Of a stretch of 64,000 nucleotides of DNA, positions 32,693-45,830 are shown piece after piece. A program made the position numbers and the translations under genes. A model generated the notes under the pieces. That model had not been told where the DNA came from and made no database searches. It was given only the letters and a program-made list of their open reading frames with translations. This DNA comes from Metaphire vulgaris (lineage: Eukaryota; Annelida; Clitellata; Crassiclitellata; Megascolecidae), in contig CM030840.1 in NCBI GenBank assembly GCA_018105865.1, positions 11,120,794-11,184,793 on the forward strand. Direction: 5' to 3'. Positions within the stretch are counted from its first letter, which is position 1. Every line of letters begins with the position of its first letter.

Positions 32693-33263
32693 CAGGGCCG
32701 CGGAGAGGGGGCAGCGGGCAGGGGCGTAAACATGGCTTTGTCCCTCGTGTCCTGACACGGGTGTTTTTGGAAAAGTCGTGTTCCTATGGGCGTGGACACT
32801 GGTTTTTTGGCTATGAAATAACAAAAACCATGGTTTATTTTATTGTCAAAAGTCAAAAAAGCAAAAAAGGTCATCATCACTCTTAAGCAATTTTAAGTCA
32901 ACAAAGCAAAAAAGTCATCACCTGAAAAAATTAGGATACGACCGTTTTTCTGACCAGGTTTGCGCCCATAGGGTCAAATGCACAGGAGCCTGGTGACCTA
33001 TAAGGGGCCCGACGTGACTTCCATGGGGCACAAGCAGGTGATGTACATTACGTACTATTCACTCCCTAAACCTTAAAAAGGGCTGAGAAGACAAAAAATC
33101 ATCTTCAATTTTGCACACACAGAGCCCCGAGCCGGTCACGTATTGCATGGTGTCCCGAAAAAGGCTAAAGACCAAAAAGGGGTCATCGCTAGTTTTTCAC
33201 ACTAATTAGGGGCCCGTGACTAACCTTCTGCACAGGGGCCCGGATTTTCTCTCTGCGGGCTTG
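32693..33263. mobile_element. hAT-like MITE with repeated shared motif
   Basis: Starts CAGGGCCGCGGAGAGGGGG and ends TCTCTCTGCGGGCTTG, flanked by TATGCACC and TTTGCATC (6/8). Two clear reverse copies of the motif (AAGCAAAAAAGGTCATC and AAGCAAAAAAGTCATC) and two weaker ones. Confidence 0.65.
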
Positions 33264-33465
33264 TTTGCATCATAAACCGTAATGGCTTTTTAAAGTTAGG
33301 TATTCGTGCCAATAATTGCATTGTCGCCAATTTTATTTACCTGACATCAACTCGATTAGTGCATCCGCATATTTTGGTACTTTTAGATGAACCGGTGCAG
33401 TAAGTGCCTATTGATAGGTAGGCCTATATTCTCCAGGGTAGTGTAAGCGAATGGCCGTATGGTGG

Positions 33466-33583
33466 TGTTGGTTAAAAAATGACACTGTTGAGTGTTGAAT
33501 CTAATTTCGCGCTACACCGCAACCCATTAAGCTGAGCCCTGCGACCCACTTTTGGGTCGCGACCCACAGTTTGAGAAGCACTG
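33466..33583. repeat. Truncated GGGTCGCGACCC-family MITE
   Basis: Right half only; matches 610-730 and 47820-47952. Confidence 0.65.
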
Positions 33584-34822
33584 GTGTAGGCGAATGGCCG
33601 CTTAACCAACACCAGACTCGACCAAGACTGTTTAATACTATCATAGGTATTTAATTGCCTTGTTGCCGGACTTTCAATCGCCATGTAGGCGAGTACCCTC
33701 TAGGGAAGGCCGTGTAGGCGAATCTACGTGTAGGCAAAAAGGCTGTAGGCGAATCGCTGTGTAGGCGAATTGTCTAGTAGCCATCTTGGAAATTGAAGCT
33801 ACTTCTGACTTGAATGCGTATGGTTCACATGCGCTCGAAACCTATGAAAACATTAAAGTGAATTTAGTCAAACGGACTCAAACCCCGATTTTGTCCTGCT
33901 CATGCGATTTACATCGCGCAACGCTCCTCCCCCATCCCCGATTTAAGTAACGATGGCAATAGGAGGAATCTAGGCGTTTAACCGTAGAGACGTTCAAATT
34001 AGTCTGCATAAGCCGGTTCTGCACAGGCTGCAGTTGTGTGTTTAATTCTACGCCCGCAATTCGAATAGGTAAACTACAACACCACTGTAGTATAACAAGA
34101 GATAACAATGATTGTCTCACAAACAGATTTCTTTACTTAGATCAGCTCGGTAATTTCTTTCGTCAGGCTACGCACTTAACGTTATAAACTCAATCAATTT
34201 GAGACTAACTCCTGCTGTATTATTCACAACCTTAGGCTTAAATACTGAGTGTGGTGGCTAGAAACGATATTTCTTACACAGATAGCCTGGGCACGGGCAC
34301 AATCTGCTTAAACATTTTGACACATATGCCCATAGCGCAACCATGGACACCCACAGAAAATTTTCAATGGGGACCGAATACAATGGTCATGGTTAATATT
34401 TTAGCAAGACTTTCAAATGAAAATTTGACAATTTTGAAAGATTGCCAGAATGCCATGTAAAATCCGAACACAATAAGATAGACCGAACCTAAACAGTGTT
34501 TTAGTGAGAAATTATTGTTAAAAGCATCATGTATTTAGTTACAAAAATAGATACGCATTTTCCTGGGGCAAGTGGCCCCTGGGCCAATGTATGAGAGACC
34601 GTGTGATCAACTAATAAAATTCCAAGATACAGATTCTATTCAAAATTGTATTGTTCTGTAGGACCATCAGGCATTGTTTAATTCTTCTAACGAAGAGAGA
34701 AAGGTAACGGTGCACAATCGCTGAGAACTTGAAAGGAAACAGCCAAACATCGGAAAGTCGCAGGAAGAAGTCGTAAAAATGACACCTTGACGAGTCTTGA
34801 TTCGTTTCGCTCATCGGTAGAG

Positions 34823-35024
34823 ATGGAAGTCGCAAGAAACACGGAAGACCCGTGCAAAGCTCCCGTTCCAGAAGGTCTACAGCAGCATCTGAACAACATG
34901 CTCAGAGCAGTGCTACTTAGTCGCCCCGTTCAGCTGAATCGGTTCTTCGCCGAGTATTTCGAAGCAGAACTCGACCGCAGAACGCTTACCGATCTTCAGT
35001 CCAGTGATGTCTTCATTAGAATCG
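34823..35024 (+). CDS. RIIa-domain repeat protein A, exon 1
   Basis: ATG at 34823 (the first that opens this frame; the CTTGA upstream is not a start). Residues 12-52 form an RIIa dimerization/docking domain: VPEGLQQHLNNMLRAVLLSR then PVQLNRFFAEYFEAELDRR. It shows the VPeGL start, the two amphipathic helices and the F-A-Y-F core of protein kinase A regulatory subunits and the sperm proteins SPA17, ropporin and CABYR. Such domains dimerise and grip A-kinase-anchoring helices, typically in cilia or flagella. The exon ends ATCG|GTAAAT in phase 1 and joins 35483 exactly in phase. The paralog at 49518-49719 has the same length and only a few changes. Confidence 0.85.
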
Positions 35025-35482
35025 GTAAATAAATCATACTCAATGCGTGCTTGCCTGTTGCACCTACTCAGTTTAAAGGGCTAACGTAGGCTAATGGGTA
35101 GTTCACTGACCAGACGCGTCGCGCAATGGAAACATATTGTTTCGTCTAAACATTTCATAACAGTGTGTGATAAGGAGAATAATGACCTAGTACACCACTG
35201 TTGTTGATATGAGGTGGACACTTTTCATTCTCGACATCAGCCATACAACTGTTTTGATACTTCTCATCTACCTACCAATGTAGTTCAAACCTTGGTGCAA
35301 GATATGAGAGAGAAAAATGGCACGGTCTCTTTCTGTGCCCACAAGCAATTTCTTTCAACATATGGTCTAATTGCAAAAAACGAAAGTTCTGACAAACATT
35401 AGTTAGCCATTAATCCATTAATTAATAAATAATAATTATTATTAATGTATTAATCCATTTATTAGCGTGAAATTTCCTTTAG

Positions 35483-36477
35483 ATGAGGAGATAGGTGAAC
35501 GACAGAAGCGTGGAAAGTTCCCAGACAGGAGCTCCACAAAACCTTCAGCTACGCCGACAATGAAACAACCGAAGGAGAAGATTTCACTTAAAGAACCTAA
35601 AACTATAAAAACTCCAAAACCTGAGGAAAGGAAACAGATGTCTGGCGACGACTTTGACAGTGAATACTACGTGAATTATTTCTTGACTCACGAAACAGAT
35701 GATACAGCTTTCGACTCTGCCCAGTCTGATGCTGAATACCATGAGGGACACGCTTTCGGAGAAGATCAACTCGGCGTAAAGCGCGATAGCAAGTACTACA
35801 TTGATTATTTCTTGACACATGAAACAATAAAGAGGAAACCACGCACAGAAAAACACGCACAGTACGTGTTCGTTCCTGTTCAATACGACAGCGACAATTT
35901 TGTGGATTATTTCTTGACGCACGAAACTGATCCGAGTATTTCCAATTTTGACCAGTCTGATCGGGATTACAGTAAGGCGTATTGCTTGCCATTCCAAGAT
36001 GTCAATCGGCGAGATAGCGAATACTGCAGAAATTATTTCCTGACATGCGAAGCAACTGAGGAGGAGACTTTCGTTTCTTTGAAGACTGAGGAAAAGATTT
36101 TCTCCGTTTCTGACGACAATTATGTGGATTATTTTCTGACTCACGAGACAGATCCGAGGATTTCCAGTTTTGACCAGTCTGATCGGGATTACAGTAAGGC
36201 CTACTGTTTGCCATTCAAAGATGTTAGTCGGCGCGATAGCGAATACTGCAGAGATTATTTCCTGACATGCGAAGGAACTGAGGGGGAGAATATCGTTTCT
36301 GACAGTACAGCGGCTCTACCTCTTTCCTCAGAACCAGACAAGAACGAGAACGTCTTAGGAAAAGCCGGAAAACAACATGAACAAGAAGACAACGCGGTAG
36401 TTTCTTCATTGTTTACCACCTTCCCTCCAAAAGAATCGTTTGGAGATTTGGGAGAGCGTCGCGGGTATGAGAACTAA
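35483..36477 (+). CDS. RIIa-domain repeat protein A, exon 2 with YFLTHET repeats
   Basis: Acceptor AATTTCCTTTAG ends at 35482; splicing to exon 1 gives a 398-residue protein. A basic linker (KRGK..., then Lys/Pro-rich) is followed from residue 126 by six copies of a degenerate unit centred on DSEYYVNYFLTHET. Units alternate between THET and TCEA endings, separated by acidic spacers such as FDQSDRDYSKAYCLPF. The tail ends with LPLSSEPDK...SSLFTTFPPKESFGDLGERR. I do not know this repeat from any described family. The regular Asp-Ser, Tyr-Phe and Thr/Glu spacing suggests a binding or phosphorylation array; this is inference. The acidic protein has no signal peptide or membrane segment, so it is cytoplasmic or axonemal. 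Confidence 0.85.
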
Positions 36478-37145
<668 letters not shown>

Positions 37146-37185
37146 TCAGCTGAACTTGCATTACAAAATTATTCATGCCCTACCC

Positions 37186-38223
37186 CAGCGTTGTCCAACC
37201 GTCATGCTATTGCGGGCCGCACAAAAATGTTTAGACCCTTGACGGGCCAAGCAAGTTGTAGCACTTAATATGGCATAATTATGATATATATATATATGGC
37301 ATGCCATATAAAACTGTTATAAAATAAGATTATATACGACTAAATATAAGACTAAGTGTTAATTTTGCTTTTAAATCATTGCATACAGCTGTGTGAGCTT
37401 CGACAATACATTTATCGTATTCGTTCTTATGTAGAGTTTCGCAATGTTGTTTTACGTTAAACTCTATCGACACAGACACCACCTGCAGGCAAATTAAACC
37501 CTGTGGTAAACCAGAATTATCCGTACAAAAATAACTATTTTCCCATTTACTATTTAAACACCGATTTTCGCCATCAACTTTTCGCCGTTTCGAACTCATT
37601 ATTAGCAAGTACGATCCACAGTTCTACGCAACTTATAAAACCATATAGCCTACACAAATTTATTTTATTTACTTTAGCAGACTGTTCAAAACGGCGTCAA
37701 TTTTTCACTAAGCGAAAACGAGACTTGCAGCGAGATTACAAAATGTAAGTAAGTTAGTCATAAGTAGTAAATAAGTAAGTTTAATAATCGCCGTCACCTG
37801 TGGGGCGTGAATAAGTAAGCAATTTGGTAACCTCCTAGTCCTAGTATCAGGGCTTTTTGTAAAAAAAATATTTTCCGAAAAGGGGCAAGATTTCTATTTT
37901 GCGCCTCTAAATTTCGGTGATGACCTTTTTTAGTCGCCACAGAAGTTTTCAAATCTCTATAAAACACTCCATTTACCGGGTGATGACCTTTTTTACTCGC
38001 CACAGCTATTTTTTTAAATACCAGTCTTCCGATTTTTCGGTTTTCCGGAACGCTGTTCATATTTTCCGGAACGCCGTTCCGCCTCGTTCCGGCACAAAAA
38101 AGGCCTGCCTAGTATAGTCCTATAAAATAAAGGTAATAACCGGACCTGTAGCTAAAATTGTTATTTTTCCAAACTCGGTGGAGGGCCGGATCCGGCCCGC
38201 GGGCCGCCAGTTGGACAACCCTG
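37186..38223. mobile_element. hAT-like element inserted in a LINE
   Basis: Starts CAGCGTTGTCCAACCG and ends AGTTGGACAACCCTG, flanked by CCCTACCC and CCCTACTC (7/8). GC-rich subterminal palindromes GCGGGCCGC are visible at both ends. A second element is nested at 37848-38107. Removing it restores the LINE frame at LYADDTQLF. Confidence 0.8.
37848..38107. mobile_element. Nested hAT-like MITE with two shared motifs
   Basis: Starts CAGGGCTTTTTGTA and ends GCACAAAAAAGGCCTG, flanked by perfect CCTAGTAT (37840-37847 and 38108-38115). Contains TGATGACCTTTTTTAGTCGCC and a near-identical copy with ACTCGCC 60 bp later. Confidence 0.85.
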
Positions 38224-38227
38224 CCCT

Positions 38228-39145
38228 ACTCTATGCCGACGACACTCAGTTATTCCTGTCCTTTTCGCCATCCTCATTTGACACATCAATTACTTTGCTT
38301 GAATCAGCATTCTCGTCTATTTCGTCATGGATGTCATCTAACCTCCTTGCTCTTAATCCATCCAAGACTGAATTCCTCTTAATAGGTCTACCCCAACAAG
38401 TTAAAAAAATTGACAGTCCCAAGCTAGTCCTGACTCCAGATACCACAATAACCCCTGCTCCAACTGCAAAAAATCTTGGTTTCAAAATTGATTCATCCCT
38501 AAATTTAGAATCACAGATCTCCCAACTATCGAAATCCTGTTATGCCCATATTCGTGATCTATACGTCGCCTCCGTCCTTGCCATGACACCAAAACTGCAT
38601 CCACAATCGCCACTTCAATAGTCCATTCCAAACTGGATTACTGCAACTCCCTTTACTATAACCTCCCAAAAACCTCCATCAACAAATTACAATCAATTCA
38701 AAATGCACTAGCCCGAGCAGTAACCAAATCACCAAAGTTCTGCCATATTTCACCCATACTGAAGACACTACACTGGCTTAAAATATCCGAACGTAATACA
38801 GTAAAAGATAATAACGATTACTTACAGTTCACTTCATTCGTCAAAACCGGTTTACCTTCGTAAACTCTTAACGCCTCAGCCTCCCCGACCTACACGATCA
38901 TCATCTCATCTCACACTTTCACGCCCGTTAAATCAGTCATCACTCAAACTCTGCAACCGCGCTTTCTCATACGCCGCACCAGAACTTTGGAACTCAATTC
39001 CAGCCTCCCTCCGCAGCCTACGACATGGTCAAACAATAAGCTCCGAATCCTCATTTCCTTTAATTCCTTCACTGTCTCCTCAAACCTTTAGGTCTAAACT
39101 TAAAACCTTCCTATTCGAAAAGTCATTTCCCCCATAGCAACAACA
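38228..39145 (+). pseudogene. L2/CR1-like LINE reverse transcriptase fragment
   Basis: Starts at the catalytic box YADDTQLFLSF, then SNLLALNPSKTEFLLIGLPQ, KNLGFKIDSSLNLESQ, and in other frames DYCNSLYY, FCHISPILKTLHWL and a PELWNSIPASLRSL-like C-terminus. At least two frame breaks. Related to the LINE at 44090-45830. Confidence 0.8.
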
Positions 39146-39679
39146 ACCTGACCCGCCGCCTCATAGATACACTGACCTTTGCCCGGCCGACAAACCACCC
39201 TGGCTATAGCTATTTCAAGAAAGATTAAGCGCATAAGAATAAGCAGCTACTGCCGTGCTGCTTTCCGGGGCGCTGTAGAAGTTTACGAGATGTTACTTTA
39301 CTTTTACTTACTCTACGAGAAAGTGTCGCATTCACTGATTCGATTCAATAGTCGATTATCGGATACTTCCATTCGTGTTTCGATTCGAGCAAGAATTTGT
39401 GATTCGAAGGTCCCTAGTAGATTACTATCAATATATTCATCGCTTTCCAAATGCTTCTGAATAGACCGGGGTGTCAAAAAGCCAGTTGACCTATATTCTA
39501 ACTTAATTTTGTGAAATTTTAGACCTTAAAGCAAGCGGAATATTCTAAGCTGACGTTTCTTCTACCGTGTCCTACTGAACCGGTTGCTAAACCGGAAGAT
39601 GACTACATTGGCTAATTTGGCTAGTGTATAGATATTTGAACGCCATCGCTGATATCCGGGGCATTATGACAGAGGCGCA

Positions 39680-39800
39680 ACAGAAATTCATCGAATGAAT
39701 GATTGAGTAATAATAACAATAATAATAATGTGACTTAAAGTGGTATAGGAGGCTAAGAAAACATGTGTGAAATCCACTGTAGTGATGTAATGAGTAGGCC

Positions 39801-39838
<38 letters not shown>
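39680..39838 (-). repeat. Rex1-like LINE tail and (ATTG)n microsatellite
   Basis: Reverse copy of the CACACATG...ACCACTTTAAGTCACATTATT terminus (39700-39775), next to about nine ATTG units (39800-39838). Confidence 0.65.
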
Positions 39839-40144
39839 GGCTGTGGTGGTCCAACCTATAGGCTATTTGATCCACTGCCACCTCTGCAATCCTGACCCCC
39901 TGCATACGTAATTTAGCAATTGCTGAATATGTGGCCATCTTTTTGAAAATTCTTAAACCTCATCTCTTTATCAATATTCAGCAATAACAGCGAGGGTCCA
40001 ACACCGAGTGCACCATCGTCCAACCGTCGTCACAGACAGTCAGTCATGTTCGACAATGAACTGACCATGAAGAAGCATGTTGGACAGTTAGCCAAAAGGT
40101 GCTTCTGTCACTTATGACGCATCCTCCAGATCCGTCGAATCGCT

Positions 40145-40400
40145 GGCAAAGAAGTCGCCTCACAACCAAACTTGGAGTCAAGGCCACAACTTTCGAGGCC
40201 AAGGCGAGGCCAAGGACTTGTAACACGAGGCCAAGGCCAGCAGGTCCGAGGCCAAGGCCGAGGCCAAGGCCGAAGACCAGTGGTCCGAGGCCAAGGCCAA
40301 GGACATCAGGTCTGAGGTCGAGGCCGTGGCCAAGGCCGGGGACCATGCAGAGGTCCGAGGCCAAGGCTAAGGACATCAGGTCCGATGTCGAGGCCAATTT
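40145..40400. repeat. GGCCAAGG/GAGGCCAAGGCC minisatellite
   Basis: Irregular 6- and 12-bp units over about 250 bp; the same sequence recurs at 42250-42390. Open frames rich in Arg-Pro are a by-product of composition. Confidence 0.85.
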
Positions 40401-40479
40401 TGGGGGTCCAACAAGTGCTGGGCCCCTACCCGAATTATTGGAAGTCCAGGCTCCTTAGGTGGCGCTTCGGCGTGTAGCA

Positions 40480-41290
40480 TCGGAGTGGAGCTGCTCGGTC
40501 AATTTCTTGCGTTCGTCTCAGTTTCCACCGCACAAACTAGCGTTCTGGTTGTGTGTTGGGATTATTACGACACACGGAATCAATCGACGCGTGCTTTACC
40601 CCTGGATTCTGGTGTTTCGATCTCAAATGAAGTGAACAAGCGACCTCCGCGTGTACGGTCAGTAAATAAAATGGCGGATGGCCATTGTCTGTCGTTGCTG
40701 TGGGAAATGCGCAGTTACTACACGGTACAACTGACTTCACGAAACCACTGGAGTCCACTACACCGGAATCTACGGGAAGCCATCCTCATGCTGCAACTGT
40801 GGAGTCCACAGCCCTTGAGACGAAGAGCAGGAATGAATATCCGAGCAGCATCCGCTAGACGTGCCGCTCCCCCGCCAACGGGGCGGGTTGGGCGTTGGGC
40901 CGACAACTCAACCCTAGAAAAAGTCGAGGTGTCAAAGAGTTTTCCACGAACTGTACACACCACAAACGGAATGGTCTACCGACGCGCTGGGGGAGTGTCA
41001 AAAAACGCCGAGGATCTGGAACCGTCGTCTGAAACTCTTCGGTCATGCTGCTCGAACCAATCCATCTCAAGACCATGCTTGCGCCCTTCGGACATCACAG
41101 AGCTAACATTGCGAAACTCTGGCTTATTCTCGCGATGGAAACTTGCTTAAAACAAAGACAGTTGGCGCCAGTTCGTGAAAACAGCTACGCTCCAGGGAGG
41201 GGCATGCTAATGATGATAATGATGACGGGTTCCTTATGGATTGGCGTCCATGGCAGTACGGCCCAATATCTACTACCAACCATGTTTTAA
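40480..41290 (+). pseudogene. Possible LINE C-terminal remnant
   Basis: An open frame of 221 codons starts without an ATG and matches nothing I know. In another frame TPRIWNRRLKLFGHAARTNP (near 41010) resembles the 'RRL.LFGH.AR' tail of LINE polyproteins. I treat the area as decayed mobile DNA. Confidence 0.35.
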
Positions 41291-41589
41291 AAATAAAATG
41301 AAAATACCTTTTAAGCTAGGGAGTTGTAGACTGACCGCGCTTGGAAAAGAAACGGCGCCGCAGTTACAGTAACCTACAGTATGCTGTTCCTATTGCTAGT
41401 AAAAAATATTAGTAAAAATAAGCAAGCAAACAATATGGCCAAAAAATGAGCATGGCGTTCTGAAGTTTGCGTTCACAGATTTTAAAATTATTAGTGATAA
41501 AAGTGGTCAGCTAAATGTAAGCATTGTAGTGAAATAATAACTGAAACTCGTGGAACGTCAAATGGATTTAACAAGCATCTGGATAGAAA

Positions 41590-41735
41590 AAAACTTAGCA
41601 TGATTTAAAGTGGCTTAGAAGGCATTACTGCCTATGTGAAAGCCACTAGGGGTTCTGACGGGGCTTGAACCCGCTCCGTCAGCCTGACGCTCCAGCACGT
41701 AACCCACTCTGCCATCTTCCGCCCCCACGAGACCG
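41590..41735 (-). repeat. tRNA-derived SINE with LINE-like tail
   Basis: Minus-strand reading: GGCGGAAGATGGCAGAGTGG (A box), GCGGGTTCAAGCCCCG (B box), then TTTCACATAGGCAGTAATGC and CTAAGCCACTTTAAATCATG. The last part copies the 3' end of the Rex1-like LINE of this window. Confidence 0.85.
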
Positions 41736-42247
41736 TGACAAACAGCTACAAGACATTAAGCAGACGCAGATGTCTCTGTTTAGACTTTAGAGACAACAAT
41801 AAGCCGCCTTTTAGGCTGTTAGCCTGCTACTAGTATTATAGTATAGTACTGTAGCTATCTCAACAGAGGCGATTGAAGAATACAGTGTCGCCGGTCAAGA
41901 ATGCAAAGCAATGAACCCAATGACATTGCCAATTGATAATTTACTGCTCTAAAATAGATGCCATATATCCATTTAGATCCAAGCCTTTTAATACTTTTAT
42001 TATCAAGAAACTCAATTATCTGGGGAAAATGCCTTCTTCACTCCCCGAGGCAATTTTCGCTTTACACAATAGAAGTCTTGTCAATGCAAGCAACATAATT
42101 ACATGTTAGCAGGGATTCTTATTAAAGGACGTCTTATTCAGGAATTATTCGTCTCCTCTATAATGACAAGAGGTCTGAGGCAGACTTCAAGCTGATAGTC
42201 CAACAGTGTGAATGCGCGATTTTCTTGTTTAATTCCATGGTGTGAGG

Positions 42248-42392
42248 GCTTGGCCCCGAGTACAAGGCCAAGGACTTTACTCTCGAGGCCAAGGCCAAGG
42301 ACATCAGGTCCGAGGCCAAGGCCAAGGCCGAGGACAGCGTCACTTGACCTCGAGGCGCCTCGAGGCCAAGGCCACGGCCTCGAGGACTCCAA
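42248..42392. repeat. GAGGCCAAGGCC minisatellite, second locus
   Basis: Same unit as 40145-40400, directly followed by an L2-like LINE fragment. Confidence 0.85.
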
Positions 42393-42394
42393 GT

Positions 42395-42725
42395 CTGCTC
42401 ACACTGGTCTCTGCGTTTGTCCTGTCCAGACTAGACTATTGCAATTCCGTTCTCTGCCGACCCTCCAAAGTCTACATTTGCCATTCTGCAGCACGTATAC
42501 AAAATGCTGCTACAAGTCTATTGCTCGACCTGAAACCCAGAGACCACGTCATCTCGCCGCTTCGTGAACTTCATTGGCTTCCGGTCTAGTCACGGATACA
42601 ATACAAATTGTGCGTTCTGATGTTCTGCACACAGCATGGTCTTTGCCCATCCTACCTGACCGATCTGCTTCGGCCAACATCAACTGCCAAGCGGTAGACC
42701 AGGCTTACGATCTGCCTCTAGCAGC
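42395..42725 (+). pseudogene. L2-like LINE fragment
   Basis: Encodes LVSAFVLSRLDYCNSVLCRP, IQNAATSLLLDLKPRDHVIS and LRELHWLPV before a stop. Catalytic region absent. Confidence 0.8.
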
Positions 42726-42734
42726 CAATACAAT

Positions 42735-43095
42735 AAACAAAAACAGCAGTTATTTTTACGGTAACAGTACATACAGTGTATATGGATTTTTTACATAAAC
42801 TGTTCAGTGTGTCCTCCTTGCTGCTAGATAACGCATTCAAGCCGACAACGTCATTGACCAATAATTGCGCGGTCAATGAAACGCTGGTACAGCCTGTTCC
42901 ACTCTGCGACGAGAGGAACATTGCTTGTTTCAACTGATCCACTGTATAGTGAAACGCCGACGACGGTATACCATCTGTTTGAAGGGTGCCCCAAACATCG
43001 TGGTCGACTGGATTCAGGTTCGGGCTGTTTGGGGGCCACAAGTCATGCTCAATGAACGCAATGTTCTCACGTCGCAGATACTCCATTATTATTTG
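42735..43095 (-). pseudogene. Tc1/mariner transposase C-terminal remnant
   Basis: The minus strand reads EHDLWPPNSPNLNPVDHDVW followed by TVDQLKQAM. The 'WP..SP.LNP.D...W' block carries the third catalytic acid of Tc1/mariner (DDE/D) transposases; here the Asp is present. The N-terminal DNA-binding and first two catalytic parts are missing. Continues about 25 codons past the block before degenerating. Confidence 0.8.
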
Positions 43096-43544
43096 TTAAA
43101 AATTAGCGACTTTTTAGCAATAAACTAGAATAAACAACGATGAAGCCACTAATGACGTCAGTAGAAAGGGAGAAAATGTACACATAAGTAAGAATGGCAT
43201 TAAAGATTAAATTGTTAGACATTATATTAAGAAAACTGTCAATGTGCGGTTTTTGGGCCATTCTGTAAATACTTTACAGTAAAATACCAGAGAACAGACT
43301 AAACATTTGACCAACACAGCAAGTAAATCAAGAGTAACGTCATGCCATAGAGTAGATGCAAATATAGTGCACTGACAGCATTTGTCAATGAAAGCCAACT
43401 TAAAATTTCATGCACTGAGTGACGGTGGCATTAGCAAGATGTGACGAGGTGGGTCATGGGTCCAGACTCTTTGACCCATGCCCATTCGACCCATGGCCCA
43501 CTGACCAGTTGCCACCTCCGCTCTTTACCTCAATATACAGTAGA

Positions 43545-43635
43545 CCTGCGTAATTTAGCAATTGCTGATTCTATGACCCTTTGTTTGAAACGACTTAAAA
43601 CTCATCTCTGTCAATATGCAGTAATCACAGCGGGG
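43545..43635 (+). pseudogene. L2-like LINE 3' end
   Basis: Same coding end as 28940-29045. Confidence 0.6.
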
Positions 43636-44087
43636 CGATTCTGAGTGATTCTTGTTTTAATGTAGACGCAACAGGCAGCGATAAGTTACTTATTTGGCAA
43701 TGTCATTGGATTCATTGCTTTATTCGCTAATAATGATTTAATTTTGATCGCAGGAGAATTATTTAATTGTTTAAATTTAACAGAACTGTTTAGGCTACTT
43801 GTTGTTCTACGTTTATTTGTTGTATGACGTCACTTGCAAACGATGTTGTCTAATTAACATCTGCAGTAATACAGTCTAGGAACCGATCTCAACAAAACGG
43901 GTTTTGTTCTCATCCATTGCAAGGACCAAACGTCGACGGTTGGTTTCCAATTCTGTTACAATTTAGCTTAGTGAAGTGTCTTTAATAGATATATCATCTT
44001 GGAAAGGAGCAAGCATCTTCGCCTAGACGTCCATTATCCTACATGACCATGTAGTAAATACTTATCTATTACCTAGAGACTTAGACT

Positions 44088-45830
44088 TAGACATTCGATA
44101 CCATTGATCACGATATTCTGGTAATATTCTGGCCTATCGACATGGTTTGGCATTTCAAATACAGTTTTATCTTGGTTCCGATCATATCTGTCATCTCGAA
44201 CCTGCTCAGTTAAGGCAGCTGGTGACTTGTCTCAGTCACTTCCATCGCCCTACGGTGTTCCTCAGGGCTCAGTTCTTGGTTCTTCATCCTTTATACCACA
44301 CCCTTAGCACTCTTCTCAACTCATCGTCAATTGATCACCATCTCTACGCCGATGACACGCAGCTGTTCATATCATTCTCTCCAAATCAATACCAAGAATC
44401 CATCAAACTCTTACTCAATGCATTCACTTCCGTTTCAACTTGGATGCCATCAAATTTACTCTTCCTAAATTCTTCAAAGACAGAGTTCATATTTATTGGA
44501 CTGCCCACACAATTCGCCAAGTTATCAGGCACAATAATTAAATTCAACAAGGGGCCCTCACCTGACCACTCGTTCAAAATTAATTCCCCAGGAAGAAATC
44601 TTGGTGTGAAATTTGATCCAGATCTCTCATTTTCAAAACACATATTTAATCTCGGTAGCTCATGTTTCACATACATACGGGACTTACGACGCTTACGTCC
44701 ATTCCTAAACTTCCGCATAGCCTGCACGATTGCCACCTTTATTGTTCATTCAAAAATGGATTACTGCAACTCCCTCTACCTTAATGTTCACAAAAAGCAA
44801 ATAGCATGCCTTCAAGCAATACAAAACGCTTTGGCTAGATCTGTCACGCGAACGCCAAAAGCTTGCCACATCACTCCGGTCTTGAAATCGCTTCACTGGT
44901 TCCAGAACGGATACTTTTCAAGATTCTATGCCTGACCTACAACGCCATCCAGTTCTCAAAACCCATGTACCTGCGTAATCTCTTTACCATTCAAGCGCAA
45001 CGGTCAACTCGCTCATCTGACAGCTTGACACTCATTCGACCAACAGCCACGTCACTGAAATCAGTGTTATTTCTAGGATTTTGAATTTGGGGAGTGTCAG
45101 GAAAATCTGAGGGTGTCGGAAATTTTAAGTCTCTCCCCAAAAAGGCTGACAAGCAAAAAAAAAAACATAAAACAAAAAAACTTCATCAGGTCCCAAAACC
45201 AACCGGAAAACCTTAAGAAGTCTCAAAAAACCTCTGACAAGCAAAAAAGGTTACCCGACAATAAAACTTGGAGTGTCCTTCTCCATTTGGAGGGGGTGTT
45301 CTGACCTAATTAAATTAATATGCAATTTGTATACATACCATTGCCGCATTACCAAATTGGGGTGGTGGTGTCGACCTCAAATTGGGGGTGTTGGGAAGGT
45401 CTTAGGGGGGTGTAAAAATATTCCTGACTGAAATTCTCAGATCGATCGATCTCATACACTGCGCCTCGTCTCTGGAATGATCTTCCGCCAGAGATCCGAA
45501 AGATCAATAACTCGAGTCTCTTCAGTCTATGAATCAGTCACCATTGGCCATCATTCCACAAACTTTCCGAAAACAACTAAAACCCATTCTTTTCAAGAAA
45601 TCCTATGGTGAAATCCTTACTACAGGCCTGCATTCTATCTACCGCAAATCTTCCTATAATCCTCCATAAAATACTTTGCAGCGACTGCCTACCTGGATCT
45701 ACTACCTTGACCACCACGGACTACGGATTACGGATTATGGATTTATCTAGATTGAGCGCTCGTGAAGAAGTTGGTGAACTGCGACAAGCTTTCGGGCAAC
45801 GCTATAGAAATTTCGTGTTTTACTTTAATT
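44088..45830 (+). pseudogene. L2/CR1-like LINE, absent from copy A
   Basis: Begins inside the reverse transcriptase (a DTIDHDILV motif A remnant), then HLYADDTQLFISFSPNQYQE, NSSKTEFIFIGLP, RNLGVKFDPDLSF, KMDYCNSLYLN and CHITPVLKSLHWF. The frame shifts near 44930. A MITE splits the tail (45062-45426), after which ISYTAPRLWNDLPPEIRKIN resumes. The 3' end shows short CTACGGATTACGGATTATGG repeats. The paralogous copy A lacks it, so it landed after the duplication. Confidence 0.85.
45062..45426. mobile_element. hAT-like MITE inside the LINE
   Basis: Starts CAGTGTTATTTCTAGG and ends AAAATATTCCTG, flanked by perfect ACTGAAAT (45054-45061 and 45427-45434). Two copies of CTGACAAGCAAAAAA inside. Same family as 999-1165. 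Confidence 0.9.

Noticed and set aside
35214..35402. Frame conserved between intron of gene A and 61493-61759 (FDT..PTNVVQ.LVQ)
   Set aside because: Both lie between spliced exons and are explained by the segmental duplication; no acceptor or donor with a fitting phase.
35584..36144. Antisense frames opposite the YFLTHET repeats
   Set aside because: They mirror the repeat coding strand and are found opposite both paralogs; the sense strand carries the splice signals and the RIIa-linked frame.
40099..40458. Arg-Pro-rich protein from the GGCCAAGG array
   Set aside because: Minisatellite composition; also open on the other strand, with no conserved flanks.
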